Assembly: GCA_963969365.1 (NCBI GenBank)
Contig: OZ017759.1
Coordinates: 682,001 to 746,000 of the forward strand
DNA length: 64,000 nucleotides
Source of the DNA: Asterochloris sp. CNOR1
Taxonomy: Eukaryota > Chlorophyta > Trebouxiophyceae > Trebouxiales > Trebouxiaceae
Reading direction: 5' to 3'
Positions within the stretch are counted from its first letter, which is position 1; each line of letters begins with the position of its first letter. The notes beneath the pieces are model-generated. The model had not been told where the DNA came from. It made no database searches and saw only the letters and a program-made list of their open reading frames with translations. A program made the position numbers and the translations under genes. Below are positions 57,354 through 64,000 of this stretch, piece after piece.

Positions 57354-59510
57354 CTAATTAGAGGGTTGGGCTGGTCTACCAGCTTCAGGTGCAGGAGAGG
57401 GGGGGGCAGTAAACATGTTGCTTGTTAATAGGGGGGTTTGGCGGCGCTCCATGTCAGCAGCCCACAATGCTGCGCCAACTGAATTGCTCAGGGCGAAGCC
57501 CCAACTGATGACAGGCAGTGTCTGCAGAAGTGCCACCGTCATGCCAAACTGGCGATACCGCATCTTGTTGGAGTCTATCACAGCCGCCTGCGTGTGCACA
57601 AGAGGGGCTGAAGGTTGAATTGGTGTGCAGCACAGGCTGTTGTCGGCCTTAGAGCAATATTGTAGAAGGAGGGCATTATGGCCAAGCAGCAGGCTTCAGC
57701 TGCCAGTAGCACAGCAGGAAGCAGAGGCACATTGCAGCAGCATAGAGATGTCAGCAGCAGGCAGTAGCTGCTATGGCAGCCAGGCAGGCAACAGCATCAA
57801 CTCAGTCGCCTGCCTGCCTGTCTGTCTGTTGCTGCCTTCTCGTAGCAGCTTGAGGCACTATGTGCTTCTCCCCACACCACCAGGAGCAACCTCACCTGCT
57901 CGTCTGGGGAGGGCAGCCCCTTCATGAGGAAGTAGGGGGCCATGAAGGGAGCTGCCAGGTTGTGCCCGCCCCGCACTGAGAAGAGCAGGGGAGCGAAGGG
58001 CACCACGCTGGTCAGAGGAGATGACACCAGGTGGATGGCCCCCTTCCTGATGATGTAGCTGGCCAGGCTCTGCATACAGGGTGGGAGAGACACGCAATAA
58101 ACGGCAAGGCCAGCGTATCCAAGGTGTGGGACATGGTATGCCACGCCGGCCAGGCCCTGCATCAAAATGCAAAGCATGAGACGCAGAGCTGGCCAGGCCC
58201 TGCAAGGGCAGGATGAGAGGGACAAATGCAAAGCTGGCACTGACTTCTTGCAAGACTTAAGTGAGGATGAGTGCGGTGAGCCTGGCCACTTGACTTGGAA
58301 GCCAGCCTGGCCTGCAGAGATATGCATGAGTGTAAAGCAATGCCGTCACCAAGTCAGTCTCCAGCTTGAGCGATGCAGCACAAGCATGCAGCACGTAACA
58401 TGTGCAGGTTGCATGGCAGGTGCTATTGGAAGGGGCCTGGGGTTGAGCACAGAAGCAACAACAGCACCTGCGAAACCACAGTACGAATGGTGCTGTGCAT
58501 GGTAAAGCTGAGGCTGGCCCCTTCAGACAACCCGAGCTGCAACACTGTGCAGGAAGCCATGGCAGGCCACCCACCCCTGCAGACTGCCTCCTCTTGCGCC
58601 GCTCCTCTTCGATCCGGGCTGCCTGCGCGTTCAGGAAGGCATTGATCTGCTGCTTCTCTGTGGGGGTCACCTGCCTCACCGGGAGGACGCCCTGGTCTGC
58701 AGGCAGCATGGCAGCAGGGTGGTCAGCCATGCTCAAACAGGCTCTGACAGATGGCTGTCTGCAGGAGTTGCCTTGATGTAGTGGAGCCAAGTCTGCAGGC
58801 TCTCGTGTGGCGAAATGGCCGGTTCAGGCTTATATTGCTGCCCTGCACTCTCAAGCCTGCCCTGCATGCAGTGCACACCAAAAGCGTGTCTGTAGGAAGC
58901 AAGTGAGCGGCATGCTATGCTCCTGCTGCTGCGTTGGTGACAGTCAGGAGTTCCTGGCTATGTGATGGTTGCGCTGCTGTTGGACAGACTGATGTATCGC
59001 TCGGGGAGGAGCTCGACCTGAGACGGTCTTGGCGGAAAGGTACGGTGCTGGTCATCATGCTGCGTATTGGCCTGGCCTGTGGGGGTGGTGAGTGCTGCCC
59101 AAGCAGAGATGGCGTCAGCCTAACCTCAGCACCAACAACCCCCACCCAAGTCTTGGCACCTTGCATGACGTCCTGGAAGATTGATCGCTGCAGCACGCGC
59201 AGGGAGTGCTGCGCCATGAGGTAGATGGGGAGGGAGGCCTCTCCCAAGATGAGCAGGCAGGTTGTGATCTTGGCCAGTAGTCCCCTGCCCACCAATCCAC
59301 TCACTGCCAGCAGCTGCCTGTGCCATGTGAAGTGGGCAAGGCCCCCCATGCCTACCACTGAGGCAACAGTGATGCCTCCCAGAAAGCCTACAGGCAGGCA
59401 CAACAGACTGTGAAGACACGAGAATGTTGCTTGGTGAGCGGCCTTGAGGCTTGCAAGCCCTTGAGAGGTCTTGGAGCCAGGAGCACATTGCTCAGCAGGT
59501 GCAGAGCTCA
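57354..59510 (-). CDS. Multi-pass membrane protein (tentatively EI24/CysZ/RRT8-like)
   Basis: Minus-strand coding blocks in order: about 59,400-59,150 (GFLGGITVASVVGMGGLAH, then LLAKITTCLLILGEASLPIY and LRVLQRSIFQDVM), about 58,690-58,590 (PTEKQQINAFLNAQAARIEE then a basic run), 58,068-57,900 (SLASYIIRKGAIHLVSSPLT, FAPLLFSVRGGHNLAAPFMA) and 57,599-57,430 (MRYRQFGMTVALLQTLPVIS then WGFALSNSVGAALW), stop at 57,354. Four or more hydrophobic helices are visible. The final helix preceded by an Arg-rich turn resembles the C-terminal part of EI24/CysZ-type proteins, but the match is weak. The start codon and exon borders are not fixed. The gene is convergent with MRG (137 bp between stops). Confidence 0.5.
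58055..58315 (-). repeat. Acceptor-side echoes in the membrane-protein gene
   Basis: On the plus strand the exon start and acceptor GCTGGCCAGGCTCTGCATAC (58,059) recurs as GCCGGCCAGGCCCTGCATCA (58,144) and AGCTGGCCAGGCCCTGCAAG (58,188), with a weaker one near 58,300. Translations read QSLASYII (exon), QGLAGVAYHV and QGLASSASHAL. Confidence 0.75.
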
Positions 59511-60221
59511 TGGGACAGGCTGAGCACCTGCTACCCTGTTGCGCAGCTTTGGGCGTCGGCAGAGATGGACTGCCCCTCTGATTGGATAAATGCTGATTGG
59601 GGAGGCACTGGGTGGCACCAGGACCTGCATTTTCAGGGCCTGGCCATTTGATGCATGTCACAGGCTGGTGCCTTGCTCTGCCTTGGCACACACAAATGCT
59701 CACCATTGTTCAGAAGTTACAAAGATGGTCTCATGTGCTGACAGAAGTGACCATCTCAAACTGGCTGCAGTATCGAAGACTTAAGGCAAGTATGTGAAGT
59801 GGCATCCATCTTGACCTTGGAACAGGATGGAACCGATCGGCCATAACATGGCGTCTCTGATCTGCTGATCTGGCCCTGCACCTCCCCAGTGTTCCAGTGA
59901 GAGGGTCACGAGAGGCAGGTGGCCCTTCAGGTCACCCCAGGACTGGATCAGGGGGCTGGTCTACATATCCTCCTGTGGACTCCTAAATGTGCTCAGGATC
60001 AGCACTGAGCTGTGCGACATGTGATGCACATCAAGCACTGGTCTCTCCATGAGGCATCCATTCCAGTGGTTACATCTCTTGCAGACTAGGCTACTGAGAA
60101 CTGCTTTGGTGCAGTGTTGCTCTGCTGCTTCTGCACAATGTGACTTGTGACTACAACAGTGAAGCACATCAATTACGGCACTGTGCCATGGAGTTGCCTG
60201 GCCTGCACACCTGATGTAATC
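59511..60221. other. Divergent spacer, no gene recognised
   Basis: No motif-bearing frame. It lies between the divergent membrane-protein and helical-repeat genes and should hold both promoters. Confidence 0.35.
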
Positions 60222-63200
60222 ATGAGGTACTCCGACTGGTCTTCAGGAGAAGCCTTGCCATACGCAACTGCTGGGGTTCACAGGCGCGTTATTGCTTGGG
60301 ACAGGACCAGCCAGGGCCTTGTGTAAGTCTCAGTTGCCCCAGATGCATCTTGTCCCGCCGGGACATTGCCGACTGAATCATGTGTGCCTGCAGCCCTGGA
60401 ACTCATGTGGCAGGTGGCATCCTACAGCTGCCTCTTTGCAGGTGCTTTTGCTCTAGTTGCAGCCGATCTGCCTGGCCTGTCAGCATTTGTAAGTTGCCCT
60501 GACCGGTTGCATATCTGAGCATTTCACGAGCATATCTCTGGTGACTCTGAGGCCTTTCAGGGATCCACATGCAGCAATCTGGCAGACACAGATAGCATGA
60601 TCTGCAAACATGCTGCTGGACAACAGCAATTGGGCTGGCAGAAAAGCAGAGAGACCATCATCAGCCTGCTTAGTACACCCCTGTCATGTAGGCTGGCTGG
60701 GTTTGAATTAACAAATCAAGCAGTTACGCCATGTATGACGCTGCTGAATTTCTGGTCAGGGCTGGGATCGTGCAGACCAATGACCTGGATCAGGCAGCCC
60801 TGTTTCCCTCCCTACTTTGCAGCAGACCAGCACCGAAAGAATGGACTCCTAGACAACTCGAAGAGGTGGTCCAGGCTTTGGTGCAGGCTGGCAATGTCAG
60901 TCTGCGCTCTCTGCAAGATGACAGCAATGAGGGGCACAGCGATCATGCTATGGCAACGAGCACCCTTGATGAGGACCAGACAGCTCAGAGGATGCAGCAG
61001 GCAGTCTTCCTACTATGCCAGGCAGTGCTTGTATTCCAGGTAGATCTGGACTGGTCTCGCTCTTTGCTTTAGATGGCTGCACTTCAGTCTGCTGTCTGTC
61101 ATGTGCAGGCTGACAACAGCAAGACAGACCATGGCCCAAAGTCAGGCAAGAAGGCCAGAAAGCAGCAAAGGGAGCAAGCAGAGTTGGCATGGATGCAGCC
61201 AAAGCTTGTCGGCCTCAAGGTCCTGCAGCACTGGGCAACCGAGCTGGCTGCACATGAGCTGCCGGCTGCTTGCTGCAATATGCAGCAGGCAAGAGACCAG
61301 TGCTTGCCATAACCGGGAATGCCTCACAGCTTTGGCAACTGGATTCCTCCACCCCGCGGTGGTGTACTGTACAACCTGTTTATGAAGCAGAGACAGGTTC
61401 TGATCAACCCCTGCTTTGCAGATCATGCACAATACTGCAATGGATGTGGTTATCAAACTGCGCACGGCGCCAGGCAGAAGCAGCAAGGCCCTGTCTGAGA
61501 AGATCCAGGCAGCAGCAGCAGGTGTGCCCTGGCGCAGGTGGCGCAAGACCTGTCTGCCATGACCCTTCAAATTTGCTGTCTAGGCTTGGACATGGTGGCA
61601 GCCGCCTGAATAACCTGCCCTGGCAGAGGAGGGCACCTCTTATGGTGTCAGCCCTGTGCCATACAGGCACACTGGCTGCAGCTCTGCTGGCTGCAAAGGA
61701 GGGCAGCTGCCAGCCGGCAGAGAAGTGCATGACCCTGATGCTGGGCCTGCTCAGCTCAGAGTCTGCTGGCGCAGCAGCATCCATGCTTGCAGCAGTCCTG
61801 CATGCTGTGCAGCAGCAGGACGAGGCACGAAGCACCCTGGTGATGGCTGCTATGGTGCAGCATGCAGTTCACAAGGCTGGCATCAACAGCAGCCAGAGCG
61901 GCCAAGGCCCTGAAGCCAGGCCCAGGAAGGGCAGCTCCCCAAAGGAAGTTGATGCCGCCTCCACGGCAGCAGCTGAGGCCGTACTCAGCTCTCTGCTGCA
62001 GTTCAGTCAGAAGCACTCCATCCCTGCAGCTGTAATTCCTCAGCTCTTTGAGCAGGTGAGCTGGATCCTCATCACACTCGCAGGCCTGCTTAATACATCG
62101 GGCCTCTGAAGGAGGCCCCAGAAGTGCTCAGTGTTGCGGCTGGGATTTGCATGCTACCTGGCGACCCTGTCTGGGTGTCAGCCAACTGATACAGCGCGAT
62201 CTGTAGATGCCTCTGAACTGGGCTGAGATGCTGGAGGGTGTGCCTAGTTCATGTTACAGTTTCTATATGCATGCAGGAGCTCATGGAACTGGCTTCATGC
62301 ACACACCTGGGGATCAGGCGCCAGCTGCTGGACATTGTCAGCTTGACAGGCACAGTACTGTGCCCTGACCAAGCAGGCCTGACAGTGTGCCTGATTCTGC
62401 TGGGTGAGGCCGTGGCCCCTGTAGTTCACCTGACTGCACATGGACAGCATGCACAGCAGTGGCATGAGCAAGCAGGAAGCCCCAGGGGTTGCCACTGCAG
62501 GGATGCAGGACAGGCATGCGAGCTTCAGGGCCAAGGCTGTCGGCAAAGTCGTGCCAGGGCTGGTGCCTGCCTTTGATGCACAGGGGCTGCTGTCAGATCT
62601 GGTTGAGGCCTGTGCTGCCAGGTGAGCAGCCTGATGATGGTTTTGGGGACTGTACAGAGGACAGAAAAGGCGAGTCTTGTATATACCAGCTGCACTCAGT
62701 TCTCGATGTGAGGTAGTCAAGTGGGCTGTGCAGCTGCTGTCCGGGTAGCACAGAGTCAGCAAGCAGCAAGGTGCGACCTGGACCCTTGACCGCACTCACT
62801 ACACACAGAATGAACTGCTGCGCTGTCAACAGGGCGCCTGGCTGCTGACTGCAGGCTGCTGGACTCATCTCTTCTGGTCAGAAAGGCAGCCTTTGTGGCC
62901 TGCTCAGTCGTCATGCAGAATGCCCAGGAAGTGTCAGCAGGAGCTCTCACGGCAACGCCCATTCTGCAGGTGCTGACATCTCTAGCTCTTCCTCTTGCCA
63001 GCCTTTGCGCCTGGTGGCACCATCTTGAGCTTTTTGCTGCTATCTTGCGCCTTGTGTGCTTGAGTGAGCAGTCCAGGCACCCTGGCAGTGAGGGCTGCAA
63101 GCCCCAAGTGCCAGCCAAGACTGCTGTTGCTGCAGGCTCTTGCCGTCTTCTTGGAGGCTAAGCCAGACAGCGTGTTGGCAGCTGGAGGTCTGCAAGAGGT

Positions 63201-64000
63201 GAGCAAGATTGCGGCCTGCTGAGCGCTTTGTCACCATATCACTGATTCCTAGGAACACCTCTTGCAAAGATGAGTTCGTTACCATGCCTCTTGCGAAGGT
63301 GGACCATGCTCTGGACTGTTCAATCGGTGGCTGCGGGCAGCCTTATCTTGGCAAGCAGCTCCCTGGCAGCCCTCAACATGCCGCTGTGCAGGCCGCTCAA
63401 AAGCTTCTCACAAGCGTTCCAAAGCATATGCTGCATGAGGACCCTCGGGCAGCGCCCATGATCCTTGAGGAATGTAGACTCAGCCTGGCAAGCAAGGCGG
63501 AGCTGCTCCTTCTGAGGCTGCCGTTGGAGGAGCCTGCTGTAGTGCTGCTGCAGTTGTCAAGCTGGACACAGGCCCAGGTACATAGGCCCCACTCTGCAGC
63601 ATGAATGGTGTTGGCCAGATTTGAGGCTGCCCTTAAAAAGTCTGAGACGGCACCGATGCAGCCATTGAGCTGGAGACAGGCTCAGGTGCAGAAACCTCCT
63701 TGAGCTGCATGAGTGTGCAACATTGGGAGTCAAAATCTGCTTGTGGGCAGGCCAGATACGCTTAGCTGTTGCCAAACCTCTGCTGCCTCTGAATTAGCAG
63801 AGCTGCTGGCTGCTGCTGAAGTCGTACACTCACCTGCAGGTAGGCCAGGCAGCTGCAGCTGCCAAGCTGGCATCTGCCGTCGGCCAAGCCCAGGGTGCCC
63901 AGCGGCTGCTGCAGCATGTCATGCAAACCCTTGTCGACATCTCATTCTATACCAACGCAGCTCGCACAGGAGGGCAGAGCGAACTGATGAGCACACTGGC
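60222..64000 (+). CDS. Helical-repeat (HEAT/ARM-like) protein, partial at the window end
   Basis: Plus-strand coding blocks include 60,222-60,310 (MRYSDWSSGEALPYATAGVH), 60,730-61,035 (YDAAEFLVRAGIVQTNDLDQ and RQLEEVVQALVQAG), 61,110-61,285 (basic SGKKARKQQREQAEL, then LVGLKVLQHWATELAAHEL), 61,645-62,055 (Ala/Leu-rich helices, TLAAALLAAKEGSCQPAEKC to AAVIPQLFEQ), 62,277-62,345, 62,970-63,200 and 63,840-64,000. Repeating amphipathic helices suggest an ARM/HEAT solenoid scaffold. No catalytic motif is visible. The ATG at 60,222 is the first plausible Met; the true start may be upstream. The gene continues past 64,000. Family not identified. Confidence 0.45.

Noticed and set aside
1-64000. High density of CTGCAG/TGCAGG as a modification or restriction signature
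   Set aside because: The motif follows from TGCAG acceptors, Leu-Gln codons (CTG CAG) and the echo arrays. It is better treated as a confounder to control for than as a separate signal.

Overview
The window is nuclear DNA of a eukaryote, most likely a green alga (Chlorophyta; class not proven). Genes are split into many exons of about 60-250 bp by GT-AG introns, with some GC-AG, whose acceptors almost always read TGCAG. Products include a plant/algal-type monofunctional homoserine dehydrogenase, an MRG chromatin protein and several cilium/microtubule proteins. There are no operons, Shine-Dalgarno sites, tRNA or rRNA genes, or CRISPR arrays that I can see.

Layout: 0.55-0.74 kb is a decayed copy of a mobile-element exon. 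1.2-2.4 kb (+) encodes a Fic-domain protein. 2.6-8.2 kb (-) encodes a PTPDC1-like dual-specificity phosphatase. 8.9-11.7 kb (-), perhaps to 12.5 kb, encodes a PD-(D/E)XK-nuclease-like plus kinase-like fusion. 14.4-16.5 kb (+) encodes a secreted, GPI-anchor-like protein. 17.3-20.5 kb (+) is a Crypton/Ndc10-type tyrosine-recombinase gene, facing an HUH-endonuclease-like gene at 21.1-22.1 kb (-) across a spacer with inverted repeats. 22.6-29.4 kb (-) is a large charged, low-complexity gene of unknown function. 31.1-34.5 kb (+) is homoserine dehydrogenase, with all nine exons resolved. 34.75-37.3 kb (-) is SPEF1/CLAMP, 37.5-43.4 kb (+) a cytosolic carboxypeptidase (tubulin deglutamylase family), and 43.6-53.0 kb (-) a CCDC151/ODA10-like outer-arm-dynein docking protein, with all 13 exons resolved and phase-consistent. 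53.8-57.2 kb (+) is an MRG15-type protein, 57.4-59.5 kb (-) a multi-pass membrane protein, and 60.2 kb to the window end (+) a helical-repeat protein that runs off the edge.

Two themes stand out. First, at least four genes point to cilia and microtubules (PTPDC1-like, SPEF1, carboxypeptidase, ODA10-like). Three of them lie side by side, with SPEF1 and the carboxypeptidase divergent over 196 bp.

Second, and most unusual, many long introns contain regularly spaced, decayed copies of the adjacent exon end together with its splice site, at a period of about 70-85 bp, which is also the length of the shortest introns here. The clearest case is the 695-bp intron 8 of the ODA10-like gene, with seven echoes spaced 77-85 bp. 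The same pattern recurs in six genes on both strands (phosphatase, homoserine dehydrogenase, SPEF1, carboxypeptidase, ODA10-like, MRG) and in the membrane-protein gene. I did not notice it in the Crypton-like or Fic genes. I read this as introns growing by repeated tandem duplication of splice junctions. All similarities were judged by eye, without alignment software or databases.
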